Assembly (NCBI GenBank): GCA_031273835.1
Contig: JAISRD010000188.1
Span: 1 to 36,849 of the forward strand
Direction: 5' to 3'
DNA: 36,849 nucleotides
DNA from: Treponema sp.
Lineage (GTDB): Bacteria; Spirochaetota; Spirochaetia; Treponematales; Breznakiellaceae
The translations under genes and the position numbers were made by a program. This document shows positions 7,552-15,594 of the stretch, piece after piece. Each line of letters begins with the position of its first letter. Within the stretch, counting starts at the first letter, position 1. The notes beneath the pieces are model-generated. The model worked only from the letters and a program-made list of their open reading frames with translations, was not told the DNA's origin and made no database searches.

Positions 7552-7729
7552 CCGCGCTCTTCTTTCCGTGGGCCACCGCCGCCTTACAGGTCTTGCATAC
7601 CTTTACTTTAGTCCCCTCCGCTTCAAGTTCGTAGAGGATCTTTACATTCTTTCTTTCACAAACAGGGCAGGTTCCCCTTCCGCGGGAAACCTGATCCCGA
7701 ATTCCCTTACCCCTGTGCGCCTTCGACAT
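7538..7729 (-). CDS. 63-residue zinc-ribbon protein at the end of the alpha operon
   Basis: The product has a basic N-terminus (MSKAHRGKGIRD) followed by CPVC (21-24) and CKTC (45-48), a classic four-cysteine zinc ribbon with a 20-residue spacer, and a lysine-rich tail. It starts 9 nt after the rplQ stop and is the last gene of the ribosomal locus. Small size, basic charge and the zinc ribbon resemble several small ribosomal proteins, so a ribosome- or RNA polymerase-associated role is reasonable inference. I do not recognise it as any universal ribosomal protein. Confidence 0.8.
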   Translation of the reverse strand: MSKAHRGKGIRDQVSRGRGTCPVCERKNVKILYELEAEGTKVKVCKTCKAAVAHGKKSAVKAS

Positions 7730-7738
7730 ATCTACCCC

Positions 7739-8161
7739 CTAGGCTCTTTTTTTCGCGGACTTCTCGGCTTTCTTAGCCTTCTTGTCATCCTTGTCGGTTT
7801 TAAGAACATAATCCACCAATTCAAGGAACACAAGCTCCGCCGCGTCCCCGAAACGCTCGCCGAGTTTGATGATACGGGTATAACCGCCGGGCCTGTCCTT
7901 CATGCGAAGGGCTATATTGGTAAACAGCTTAGCTACTATGCCTTCATCGTAGAGGCGGCTGGAAACAATGCGCCGGTTATGAACCGAATCGATCTTTGCC
8001 CTGGTTATAAGCTTTTCCGCGCTCCGCCTTACCGCCAAAGCCTTGGTTTTAGTGGTTTTGATCCGTTCATGCCGGAACAGGGAGGTAACCATATTACGGT
8101 GCAGGGCCTTACGGTGAGCGGACATGCGCTCAAGGGGGTTAAAGCCTCTTCTATGCTTCAT
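7739..8161 (-). CDS. rplQ: 50S ribosomal protein bL17
   Basis: The 140-residue protein opens MKHRRGFNPLERMSAHRKALHRNM, the diagnostic bL17 start, and continues through HERIKTTKTKALAVR. It binds 23S rRNA near the exit tunnel. The C-terminus carries an added lysine/alanine-rich tail of about 20 residues (DKKAKKAEKSAKKRA). Its ATG lies 11 nt inside the end of rpoA, indicating translational coupling as in the usual alpha operon. Confidence 0.97.
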   Translation of the reverse strand: MKHRRGFNPLERMSAHRKALHRNMVTSLFRHERIKTTKTKALAVRRSAEKLITRAKIDSVHNRRIVSSRLYDEGIVAKLFTNIALRMKDRPGGYTRIIKLGERFGDAAELVFLELVDYVLKTDKDDKKAKKAEKSAKKRA

Positions 8162-9206
8162 CTTCTTCTTCCTTCCGGGGTGTAACCCTTACAGCGTTCC
8201 GCAGGAGATTTACATCGGTAATCCCCAGGCCCAGGTTCCACTCCTTGAGTTTTTCCTTTATCTCCTGGAGTGATTTTTTGCCGAAATTCCTTGTCTTGGC
8301 GATATCGTCCTCGGTCTTTCTGGTAAGTTCCCCAATGGTTTTAATGTTGGCGTTTTTAAGGCAGTTGCTGGAACGGACGGATAACTCAAGCTCTTCCACC
8401 GGCGTACCAAGTATCTGCCTGATACGGTTGTCATCCGGATCATCATCCAGTTCGGCGCTCAGGCTGTTTTCATCAAAGTTGATGAAAACCGAAAGGAGGT
8501 CCTTTGCTATTTTCGCAGCCTCCGCCAGGGCGTCATCGGGTTTGACCGTACCGTCGGTCCACACTTCCAGGACCAGCTTATCATAATCGTTGCGCTGCCC
8601 TACCCTGGTGGGTTCCACGGAGTATTTTACCTTTTTAACCGGCGAATAAATGGCGTCCATGGGTATCGTACCGATCACTTCCACATAAAGCGCGTTGGAT
8701 TCGGCGGGCACATAGCCCCGTCCCAGATCGATCTGTACCTCCATTTCCAGCCGGGCGTTATCCATCAAGGTCATTACATGCTGGCCGGGGCTTAATATCT
8801 CTACCTGGCCTTCGCGGTTAAAATCCTCGCTCTTTATATCCGCCTTTCCCGACCATTCATACAGAAGAAGGTTCTGCTCCATATCCTGAGGGAGGCGCAG
8901 CCTTATCTGTTTGAGGTTGTTGATAACCTCAAGGGTATCCTCCACAATATTGGGGATGGTCTCAAATTCACTGGAAACCGTATGCGCGTTCCCGTCGGCA
9001 TCATAGGAGCTTATCTTGACCGCCGTAATGGCATACCCTTGAATTGAGGAAAGCAGAACCCTCCGCAGGGTATTCCCCACGGTCGTACCAAAACCCGGTT
9101 CAAAGGGAGCGGCAATGAACTTTCCGTAATTCGGCCTAAGTTCACTATGCTCAAAGGTAATACCTTTTGGACGTTTGAATCCTTTAGTCAGATTCTTACG
9201 GGCCAT
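8151..9206 (-). CDS. rpoA: DNA-directed RNA polymerase alpha subunit
   Basis: The 351-residue subunit assembles RNA polymerase through its N-terminal domain (EPGFGTTVGNTLRRVLLSSIQGYAI at about 37-60) and contacts UP elements and activators through its C-terminal domain (ELSVRSSNCLKNANIKTIGEL then TRNFGKKSLQEIKEKL). It ends in an acidic tail, EEEDEA. An AAGGAGG site precedes the ATG. It follows rpsD by 9 nt and overlaps rplQ. Confidence 0.98.
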   Translation of the reverse strand: MARKNLTKGFKRPKGITFEHSELRPNYGKFIAAPFEPGFGTTVGNTLRRVLLSSIQGYAITAVKISSYDADGNAHTVSSEFETIPNIVEDTLEVINNLKQIRLRLPQDMEQNLLLYEWSGKADIKSEDFNREGQVEILSPGQHVMTLMDNARLEMEVQIDLGRGYVPAESNALYVEVIGTIPMDAIYSPVKKVKYSVEPTRVGQRNDYDKLVLEVWTDGTVKPDDALAEAAKIAKDLLSVFINFDENSLSAELDDDPDDNRIRQILGTPVEELELSVRSSNCLKNANIKTIGELTRKTEDDIAKTRNFGKKSLQEIKEKLKEWNLGLGITDVNLLRNAVRVTPRKEEEDEA

Positions 9207-9215
9207 GGGGCCTCC

Positions 9216-9851
9216 TTATTTAGAATAATATTCGACTATCATCTGTTCCTTGATATCCGCAAGGTCTGTGATGTCGCTGCGCCGCGGAGAAACAAGGAAT
9301 TTCCCCTTCATCGCGTCCGGGTCCAGCTGCAGCCAGGGCATAACGCCGGATTTCCCAAATTCTTTAAGAGCCTCCTTGACAATAATAAGGTTCCTGCTGC
9401 CCTCCCTGATTTCAACCTCATCTTCGGGTCTCACGAGATAGGAGGGGATATTTATCCGCCTGCCGTTTACCGTTACATGGCCGTGCAGTACAATCTGCCG
9501 GGCCTGGCTTCGGCTGGAAGCAAAACGCAGACGGTAGACCACATTGTCCAGCCTCCGTTCAAGAAGTACAAACAGGTTCTCGCCGGTAATTCCGGCCATA
9601 CGCAGGGCCCTTTCAAAAAACAGGCTGAACTGCCTTTCCTGCATCCCGTAAATACGTTTAAGTTTCTGTTTTTCCCGCAGCTGAATGCCGTAATCGCTTC
9701 TTTTCCCGGCCCTTCCCTTGGGGTCCTTCCCCGGGGCGGGACGCTTTCTATTTATCGGGCATTTATCGCTTTTGCATCGATCTCCCTTGAGCATCAGCTT
9801 TTTACTCTCCGCCCTGCACAAGCGGCAGACAGGCCCGGTATATCTTGCCAT
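9216..9851 (-). CDS. rpsD: 30S ribosomal protein uS4, zinc-binding form
   Basis: The 211-residue protein binds the 16S 5' domain and nucleates 30S assembly. It keeps a four-cysteine N-terminal zinc site (Cys9, Cys12, Cys26, Cys31), the C+ form, and the S4 RNA-binding domain (LERRLDNVVYRLRFASSRSQARQIVLHGHVTVNG). In several bacteria uS4 represses its own operon; nothing here proves that. It lies between rpsK and rpoA as in the standard alpha operon. Confidence 0.97.
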   Translation of the reverse strand: MARYTGPVCRLCRAESKKLMLKGDRCKSDKCPINRKRPAPGKDPKGRAGKRSDYGIQLREKQKLKRIYGMQERQFSLFFERALRMAGITGENLFVLLERRLDNVVYRLRFASSRSQARQIVLHGHVTVNGRRINIPSYLVRPEDEVEIREGSRNLIIVKEALKEFGKSGVMPWLQLDPDAMKGKFLVSPRRSDITDLADIKEQMIVEYYSK

Positions 9852-9894
9852 CTCTTACTCCTTACTCAGGTTCCGTATACGGAAAACCAGGCTG

Positions 9895-10278
9895 CTATAT
9901 ACGGCGCGTCTTGCGGGGACGGCATCCGTTATGCGGAATGGGGGTTACATCGTTGATAGACTTTACTTTAATACCCAGCACGCCCAGCTGGCGGATTGCC
10001 GATTCCCGGCCTATGCCGGGCCCCTTAACATAGACATGCACTTCCCGAAGGCCCACCTGAAGGGCTTTCTGGGCGGCGGTTTCCGTAACCGTCTGGGCGG
10101 CAAAGGGGGTGGACTTTTTCGCCCCCCGGAAATTTAAACCCCCGGAACTTGCCCAGGAAATAGCGTTCCCCATTAAATCGGTTATGGTAACAATGGTATT
10201 GTTAAACGTAGCCTGAATATAGACATTACCCTCATAAACCGACTTCTTTTCTTTCCGCTTCTTTGTAGTAGCAGCCAC
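9895..10278 (-). CDS. rpsK: 30S ribosomal protein uS11
   Basis: The 127-residue protein forms part of the 30S platform near the mRNA exit. Family blocks are seen: VYIQATFNNTIVTITD, GAKKSTPFAAQ and the C-terminal DVTPIPHNGCRPRKTRRI. Translation starts at a GTG, preceded by GGAGGAG. The 41-nt spacer from rpsM contains a hairpin. Confidence 0.97.
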   Translation of the reverse strand: MAATTKKRKEKKSVYEGNVYIQATFNNTIVTITDLMGNAISWASSGGLNFRGAKKSTPFAAQTVTETAAQKALQVGLREVHVYVKGPGIGRESAIRQLGVLGIKVKSINDVTPIPHNGCRPRKTRRI

Positions 10279-10300
10279 TCACTCCTCCAAAATATTTTAA

Positions 10301-10320
10301 GGATTAGGATTTTCTAATCC
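10301..10320 (-). other. Hairpin directly after rpsM
   Basis: GGATTAG and CTAATCC form a perfect 7-bp stem with a 6-nt loop; the stem begins at the rpsM stop codon. It is followed on the transcript by an A/T-rich stretch without a clean U-run, so it is more likely an mRNA-processing or stability element than a terminator. Confidence 0.5.
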
Positions 10321-10685
10321 TATTTCTTCTTACCCGCCACGGTTTTCTTTTTACCCTTCCGGGTACGGGCATTAGTTCTGGTTCTTTGACCGCGCAGGGG
10401 AAGGCCCTTGCGGTGCCGCAGCCCCCGGTAACAGCCTATATCCATAAGCCGCTTAATATTCAGGGCAACCTCGGTCCTCAGCCGCCCTTCCACCTTATAG
10501 TCGTTTTCAATGAGCTGACGCAGTCCGTTCAGCTCTTCCGGGGAAAGATCGTTAATCAGCCTTAAGGGATCGATCTTTGCCTTGGCGCAGATCTCATCGG
10601 CGCTTGAACGGCCTATACCGAAAATATAGGTAAGGGCGATATTAACGTGTTTGTTGGGGAGGTCAATCCCTGCTATACGTGCCAT
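10320..10685 (-). CDS. rpsM: 30S ribosomal protein uS13
   Basis: The 121-residue protein sits in the 30S head and contacts the P-site tRNA and the 50S bridge. It opens MARIAGIDLPNKHVNIALTYIFGIG and has the C-terminal GLRHRKGLPLRGQRTRTNARTRKG block. Its ribosome site (AAGTAAGG) lies in the short gap after rpmJ. Confidence 0.97.
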   Translation of the reverse strand: MARIAGIDLPNKHVNIALTYIFGIGRSSADEICAKAKIDPLRLINDLSPEELNGLRQLIENDYKVEGRLRTEVALNIKRLMDIGCYRGLRHRKGLPLRGQRTRTNARTRKGKKKTVAGKKK

Positions 10686-10691
10686 CCTTAC

Positions 10692-10805
10692 TTACCCCTG
10701 TTTCTGCTTATGTTTAGGATTCTGACAAACGATGCGGATTATACCGTTCCGCTTGATGATCTTACACTTGTCGCAGATGGGTTTTACACTTGTCCGGACT
10801 TTCAT
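10692..10805 (-). CDS. rpmJ: 50S ribosomal protein bL36, zinc-binding
   Basis: A 37-residue product reads MKVRTSVKPICDKCKIIKRN followed by GIIRIVCQNPKHKQKQG. Cys11, Cys14, Cys27 and His32 are the C+ zinc site. The gene starts at ATG 10805 and ends 6 nt before rpsM. It follows secY after an 85-nt spacer, where adk, map and infA stand in many other bacteria. Confidence 0.95.
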   Translation of the reverse strand: MKVRTSVKPICDKCKIIKRNGIIRIVCQNPKHKQKQG

Positions 10806-10844
10806 CCTCTCAACTCCTTATCCCCGCAATTCCGGGATTAGCCT

Positions 10845-10870
10845 GAATTCCTCTAATGTAAACGGAATTC
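10845..10870 (-). other. Inverted repeat in the secY-rpmJ spacer
   Basis: GAATTCC (10845-10851) and GGAATTC (10864-10870) form a 7-bp stem with a 12-nt loop between the secY stop and rpmJ. No U-run follows on the transcript, so a processing or attenuation role is only a guess. Confidence 0.4.
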
Positions 10871-10890
10871 GGCGCTTCGTCTATATTGCC

Positions 10891-12222
10891 CTAGAGGTTC
10901 CTGCCCCGGAGCCGCCCCTTGCGGGTCAATCCGTCATGGTGGTGCATCTTTAAGAGGCTCTCCACCTGACTCATGGTATCCAAATCCACCCCTACCAGAA
11001 TGAGCAGGGAGGTCCCGCCCATCAGATACGAGATATTGGCGGGAAAATCAAAGAGATACTGAATTATCGTCGGTATTATGGCAATCACCGCCAGATAAAT
11101 TGAACCGGGCAGCACAATACGGTTCAGTATCTTGGTAAGGTACTCTTCTATACGGTCCGATCTAATCCCCGGAACGGACCCGCCGTTTTCCCGTATATTT
11201 TTGGCTATTTCAATGGGGTTAAGGCTTACCTGAGTGTAGAAGTAGGCAAAAAAGACGATCAAAAACACGTACAGTATATTGTACAGCCAGCCCCGGGGGG
11301 CCAAAATTTCCGAAATTTGCCTCAGCCAAACCACATTGGGCCCTATGGTCGAGGCAATCTGAACGGGAAAGGTGAGTATTGAGGAGGCGAAGATAACCGG
11401 AATAACCCCGGAGGGGTTGATCTTAAAGGGAATAAAGGCGTTGGGAATGCCGTACATACGCCGCCCCACGACGCGCTTGGCATAGTTTACCGGGATCTTC
11501 CGCTGTCCCTGCTGTTCAAAGACAACCAGCCCCACAATAACAATGAACAGGACAAACACGAGGATCACAAATACCGGGTGGGGTCTGCCGGTGGAAACCA
11601 CCCGTTGAATAAGTTCCCAAATAGCCTGGGGCAGACGGGCAACGATGCCGGCATAGATAAGCAGGGAGATTCCGTTTCCTATGCCCCGCCGGGTAATCTG
11701 CTCCCCCAGCCACATAAGGAACATGGTCCCCGTGGTTACCGTCAATATGGCCACCATGGAAAAGAACACAAAATTATTAATCGTAAAGAGGTTGTCCACC
11801 TGGGTAGAGATGTACTGGGCATAACGGGTGATGGCAAAGGCCTGGATAATGCAGACCCCCACCGTACCCATACGCTGATAACTCTGGATCTTCTTCCGCC
11901 CCCCCTCTTCCTGGGAAAGCTTTTTGAGGGAGGGAAATACGATCAGCAGGAGCTGCATGATAATCGACATGGAGATATAGGGCATGATGCCCAGCATAAA
12001 TACGGAGAAATTGGAGAAAGCGCCGCCGGCAAAGAAATCAAGGTAATCCACCACGGCATTGCCCGAATTGGTTTCCCTGAAAAAATTGGTCAGGGCCTGA
12101 ATATTTATCCCCGGTACGGGTATAATCGCCCCAAGCCGGAAAATCAACAGGAGTATCACGGTAAAAAGTATCCGCTCCCGAAGTTCCTTGACCCTAAGAA
12201 TACCGGTAAAAGGATTTGCCAT
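10891..12222 (-). CDS. secY: Protein translocase subunit SecY
   Basis: The 443-residue inner-membrane protein forms the Sec translocation channel with SecE and SecG. It shows the typical start (MANPFTGILRVKELRERILFT), about ten hydrophobic segments, IIPVPGIN in the plug region and the cytoplasmic loop QQGQRKIPVNYAKRVVGRR. Its ATG follows the rplO stop by 3 nt. SecY is the last large gene of the spc part of the locus. Confidence 0.98.
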   Translation of the reverse strand: MANPFTGILRVKELRERILFTVILLLIFRLGAIIPVPGINIQALTNFFRETNSGNAVVDYLDFFAGGAFSNFSVFMLGIMPYISMSIIMQLLLIVFPSLKKLSQEEGGRKKIQSYQRMGTVGVCIIQAFAITRYAQYISTQVDNLFTINNFVFFSMVAILTVTTGTMFLMWLGEQITRRGIGNGISLLIYAGIVARLPQAIWELIQRVVSTGRPHPVFVILVFVLFIVIVGLVVFEQQGQRKIPVNYAKRVVGRRMYGIPNAFIPFKINPSGVIPVIFASSILTFPVQIASTIGPNVVWLRQISEILAPRGWLYNILYVFLIVFFAYFYTQVSLNPIEIAKNIRENGGSVPGIRSDRIEEYLTKILNRIVLPGSIYLAVIAIIPTIIQYLFDFPANISYLMGGTSLLILVGVDLDTMSQVESLLKMHHHDGLTRKGRLRGRNL

Positions 12223-12225
12223 CGC

Positions 12226-12696
12226 CTATTCCTGCGCTTTCTTTGTTCCGGCGTTTTTGACCGTAACGGTCCCGCCGGCTTTCTCAATTTTTTCCCTGGC
12301 GGAAGCCGAAAGGGCCTCCACCGATACATTGAGCTTCTTGGTTAAATCCCCCATTCCGAGGATCTTCACAGGTACGGGGCCCTTTGCCAGGCCCTTTTTG
12401 ATAAGAGACGCGGGATTAACCGATTCCCCGTTTTCATAGCGTTTTTCTAATTCCCCCAGATTTACCACCTGGTATTCTTTCTTAAAGGGATAGTTGGAGA
12501 AACCCCGCTGCGCAAGCCTGCGGTACAGGGGCATCTGGCCCCCTTCAAAACCCACATAGGTTTTTCCGCCTGAACGGGCCTTCTGTCCCTTATTGCCCTT
12601 GCCCGCGGTGGTACCCCTGCCGGAACCGGCGCCGCGGCCAATGATCCGTTTCTTTTTATTGGCCCCCTCGGGGGCGTGTAAATCAAAATCCTGCAT
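12226..12696 (-). CDS. rplO: 50S ribosomal protein uL15
   Basis: The 156-residue protein has the glycine-rich N-terminus GRGAGSGRGTTAGKGNKGQKARSG and FEGGQMPLYRRLAQRGF. I start it at ATG 12696, preceded by GGAGGAGG; an in-frame upstream TTG at 12711 lies inside that ribosome site and is unlikely. It lies between rpmD and secY as usual. Confidence 0.96.
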   Translation of the reverse strand: MQDFDLHAPEGANKKKRIIGRGAGSGRGTTAGKGNKGQKARSGGKTYVGFEGGQMPLYRRLAQRGFSNYPFKKEYQVVNLGELEKRYENGESVNPASLIKKGLAKGPVPVKILGMGDLTKKLNVSVEALSASAREKIEKAGGTVTVKNAGTKKAQE

Positions 12697-12737
12697 TTCT
12701 GCCTCCTCCAAACGTCATATAAGCGCCTGTAAACGCT

Positions 12738-12926
12738 TTACGCGTTCGGAATCTCCTCAACCGAAACCAGGTGGGAAACTTTTTTCACCATACCCAATAT
12801 GGCGGGATTAGCTTCCTGTACAATACTGGAACCAATCTTTCCAAGCCCCAGGGAACGCACCGTTGCCCGCTGTTTGGGAAGTTTCCCTATAACGCTCCGG
12901 ACAAGCTTAATTTTCAGCTTTGCCAT
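12738..12926 (-). CDS. rpmD: 50S ribosomal protein uL30
   Basis: The 62-residue product reads MAKLKIKLVRSVIGKLPKQR and then TVRSLGLGKIGSSIVQEANP, matching uL30. ATG 12926 is chosen over an upstream in-frame start at 12938, because the latter would overlap rpsE and add non-family residues. The rpsE stop lies 2 nt upstream. Confidence 0.95.
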   Translation of the reverse strand: MAKLKIKLVRSVIGKLPKQRATVRSLGLGKIGSSIVQEANPAILGMVKKVSHLVSVEEIPNA

Positions 12927-12928
12927 GC

Positions 12929-13465
12929 TTAACCCCACAATTCCTTTAGGGACTTACCCCTGCTCTTCGCCAGGGCCCTGGCGTCCATCATTCTGCTGAT
13001 ACCTTCAAAGGTAGCCTTAACCACGTTGTACTGGCTTGAGGCGCCTATGGATTTGGAAAGCACATCGGTTATGCCGCCGGCCTCCATGATAGCCCTGACG
13101 GGACCGCCGGCGATTATCCCCGTACCGGAACAGGCGGGCTTAAGGTATACCCTTGAAGCCTTAAATATCCCCTGAATCTCATGGGGGATGGTCCCGTTTT
13201 TAATGGGAAGTTTTATCAAACTGCCCTTTGCCTTTTCTATGCTTTTGCGTATCGCTTCGGAAACATCGTTGGCTTTGCCGAAGCCGAAACCAACCCTGCC
13301 CTTCCTATCCCCCACCACGGTAAGGGCGGAAAATGAAAAGCGGCGGCCCCCCTTTACAACCTTGGCGGTACGGTTAAGCTTAACAAGCTTTTCGACAAAT
13401 TCCTTGTCCTTTTCCTGATTCCTGTCCCGATCCCGCTCTCTGCGGCCGTCTCTTGAATGTTCCAT
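12929..13465 (-). CDS. rpsE: 30S ribosomal protein uS5
   Basis: The 178-residue protein affects decoding accuracy and lines the mRNA entry channel. It has FVEKLVKLNRTAKVVKGGRRFSFSALTVVGD and GTGIIAGGPVRAIMEAGGI. The first 20 residues (MEHSRDGRRERDRDRNQEKD) are a charged, low-complexity N-terminal extension. Confidence 0.97.
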   Translation of the reverse strand: MEHSRDGRRERDRDRNQEKDKEFVEKLVKLNRTAKVVKGGRRFSFSALTVVGDRKGRVGFGFGKANDVSEAIRKSIEKAKGSLIKLPIKNGTIPHEIQGIFKASRVYLKPACSGTGIIAGGPVRAIMEAGGITDVLSKSIGASSQYNVVKATFEGISRMMDARALAKSRGKSLKELWG

Positions 13466-13473
13466 TCCGCCCC

Positions 13474-13836
13474 CTAGAACTGTATCCCGGCTTTCCGGGC
13501 GCCGTCGGCCATTGCTTTCACCAGGCCATGATATAAATAACCGTTTCTGTCAAAGACCACGGCGCTTATATTTTTTTCCAGCAGCCTTTTTCCCATAACC
13601 TCGCCGAGCCGGCCCGCCCCCTCGACCGTGGGTTTAAGATCCTTAAGGTCCTTTTCCAGGGTTGAAGCGGAAGCAAGGGTATGTCCCTTGGCATCGTCGA
13701 TAACCTGCATATAAAGCGCCCTATTACTCCTGGTTACGCTGAGCCTTGGCCGTTCCGCCGTCCCGGAGAGGGTCTTCCGTATATGGACTTTCCGTTTCCG
13801 CCGTTTCCTGTCCTTTTCCAACATCTTTTGCAGCAT
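13474..13836 (-). CDS. rplR: 50S ribosomal protein uL18
   Basis: The 120-residue protein binds 5S rRNA with uL5 and bL25. It shows the basic N-terminus RKRRKRKVHIRKTLSGTAERPRLSVTRSNRALYMQVIDD and the terminal FDRNGYLYHGLVKAMADGARKAGIQF. GAGGAAG precedes ATG 13836; a second in-frame ATG lies four codons later. Confidence 0.96.
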   Translation of the reverse strand: MLQKMLEKDRKRRKRKVHIRKTLSGTAERPRLSVTRSNRALYMQVIDDAKGHTLASASTLEKDLKDLKPTVEGAGRLGEVMGKRLLEKNISAVVFDRNGYLYHGLVKAMADGARKAGIQF

Positions 13837-13891
13837 ACTCTTCCTCTACCTATACAAGTCAAACAGGCGCCGAACGCATGGGCGTCCGGGT

Positions 13892-14431
13892 CTATTTGAC
13901 GCCGGATTTTCCGACTTTCCTTCTGATTTTCTCGTTCTCATAACGGATACCCTTACCCTTGTAGGGTTCGGGTTTCCGCAGCTTACGGATCTGGGCGGCA
14001 AACTCGCCGACCCTCTGCTTGTCAATTCCGGAAACAATTACCTTACCGCCCGCCTCGGCGCTGACGGCTATTCCCTCAGGTATACCCACATATATGTCCA
14101 TCGAATAGCCCAGGTTCATTACCAAAAGCTTATCCTGAACCTCGGCGCGGTAACCTACGCCGGTGATAATAAGGGTTTTGCTAAAACCGGACGAAACCCC
14201 CGCCACCATATTATTCAGCAGATTCCGGTACAAGCCGTGAAAGGCCTTGGTCTGCTTTTCCTCATTGGTCCGTCCGACCAGAATCTCGCCATCCTTCATC
14301 TGAAAATTGATAACCGGATGGTATTTCTGGGTCAGCTTTCCCTTGGGACCCTCCACGACGATAAGCTCGTCCTGGAAATCCACCTTAACGCCCTGGGGAA
14401 TCTTGACCGGTATTTTTCCGATACGCGACAT
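13892..14431 (-). CDS. rplF: 50S ribosomal protein uL6
   Basis: The 179-residue protein sits near the factor-binding site of the 50S subunit. It opens MSRIGKIPVKIPQGVKV and ends with the family block RKPEPYKGKGIRYENEKIRRKVGKSG. GAGGTGAG precedes the ATG. A 55-nt spacer separates it from rplR. Confidence 0.97.
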   Translation of the reverse strand: MSRIGKIPVKIPQGVKVDFQDELIVVEGPKGKLTQKYHPVINFQMKDGEILVGRTNEEKQTKAFHGLYRNLLNNMVAGVSSGFSKTLIITGVGYRAEVQDKLLVMNLGYSMDIYVGIPEGIAVSAEAGGKVIVSGIDKQRVGEFAAQIRKLRKPEPYKGKGIRYENEKIRRKVGKSGVK

Positions 14432-14440
14432 ATACTCACC

Positions 14441-14839
14441 TCACCAAATGGTACAGATAATCTCGCCGCCGACCTTTTTTTCGGCCGCCTTCTTCCCGGT
14501 GGTTACCCCCTTGGAAGTCGAGACAATCAGGGTACCATAACCGTTATACACCCTGGGCATGTTCTTATAACCCGTATAAACCCGGCGACCGGGCTTACTT
14601 ACCTTTTCAATGCCGTGAATTACCGGCCCGGTTTCGTCGTCATATTTCAGGAAGACCCTAATGGCATTGGCCCCTTCCTGGCTTACCTTCTTAAAATTCT
14701 TGATATAGCCTTCGGTCTTTAAGATCTTGACGATCTCAAGCTTAAGTTTTGAGGTAGAAATATCAACTTTTTCATGCTTCGCCATTCCGGCATTCCGGAT
14801 TTTTGTCAGCATATCCGCAACTGGATCAGAAACGCTCAT
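14441..14839 (-). CDS. rpsH: 30S ribosomal protein uS8
   Basis: The 132-residue protein binds the 16S central domain. It opens MSVSDPVADMLTKIRNAGMAKH and ends GTLIVSTSKGVTTGKKAAEKKVGGEIICTIW, the uS8 C-terminal signature. In Escherichia coli it represses the spc operon; the RNA target was not identified here. Confidence 0.97.
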   Translation of the reverse strand: MSVSDPVADMLTKIRNAGMAKHEKVDISTSKLKLEIVKILKTEGYIKNFKKVSQEGANAIRVFLKYDDETGPVIHGIEKVSKPGRRVYTGYKNMPRVYNGYGTLIVSTSKGVTTGKKAAEKKVGGEIICTIW

Positions 14840-14849
14840 CCTTACTCTC

Positions 14850-15035
14850 CTACCAGCTTGATTTTGTGACGCCGGGTATCAGCCCTTCGCTCGCGAACTT
14901 GCGGAAACAAAGGCGGCACATCTCAAATTTTCTAAGATAACCCCTGGCCCGTCCGCAGATACGACAGCGGTTGACTTTCCTTGTTTTATACTTGGGCGTC
15001 CGTAAAGCCTTTATGATCATCGCTTTTCTTGCCAT
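14850..15035 (-). CDS. rpsN: 30S ribosomal protein uS14, zinc-binding type Z
   Basis: The 61-residue short form has CRIC and CRLC cysteine pairs (RCRICGRARGYLRKFEMCRLC) and ends GLIPGVTKSSW. I start it at ATG 15035 (MARKAMIIKALRTPKYKTRKV); the frame is open further into rplE but has no family content. Its position between rplE and rpsH is standard. Confidence 0.96.
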   Translation of the reverse strand: MARKAMIIKALRTPKYKTRKVNRCRICGRARGYLRKFEMCRLCFRKFASEGLIPGVTKSSW

Positions 15036-15042
15036 GTATACC

Positions 15043-15594
15043 TCACTTCCTAAAGGGCATGCCGAATTTGGCGAGGAAGGCCTTAGCCTCCGCGTCGGTC
15101 CGGGCGGATGTAACAATCACGATGTTAAGACCCGCAACCCGTTCTATTTTATCAAAATCAATTTCGGGGAAAATAATCTGTTCCGTGATGCCCATTGCAT
15201 AGTTCCCGCGTCCGTCAAAGGCATTCTGGCTTACCCCCCGAAAATCCTTAACGCGGGGCAGGGCCGCATTCACAAGCCTGTCGAGGAATTCATACATCAT
15301 GGCGCCCCGAAGGGTTACCTTGGCGCCGATTTCCTGGCCGGTCCTGATCTTAAAGTTGGCGATACTCTTCTTCGCCTTGGTCTTGACGGCCTTCTGTCCG
15401 GTAATGGTGGTAAGATCCTCTATGGCCGCGTCAAGCAGTTTCTTGTTCTGCAGGGCCTCCCCGACTCCCATGCTGACCACGATCTTTTTAAGCCTGGGGG
15501 TCTGCATGACCGAGGTATAGCCGAACTCCTTAAACATCTCAGGAGCAACCTGCTCACGGTACAGTTTCTTTAGCCGCGGTTCGTAGTTACCCAT
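15043..15594 (-). CDS. rplE: 50S ribosomal protein uL5
   Basis: The 183-residue protein contacts 5S rRNA and P-site tRNA. It has YREQVAPEMFKEFGYTSVMQTPRLKKIVVSMGVG and ends in AKAFLAKFGMPF. The start is the ATG (MGNYEPRL) at 15594, which shares one base with the rplX stop (TAATG), rather than an upstream start at 15612 inside rplX. Confidence 0.96.
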   Translation of the reverse strand: MGNYEPRLKKLYREQVAPEMFKEFGYTSVMQTPRLKKIVVSMGVGEALQNKKLLDAAIEDLTTITGQKAVKTKAKKSIANFKIRTGQEIGAKVTLRGAMMYEFLDRLVNAALPRVKDFRGVSQNAFDGRGNYAMGITEQIIFPEIDFDKIERVAGLNIVIVTSARTDAEAKAFLAKFGMPFRK

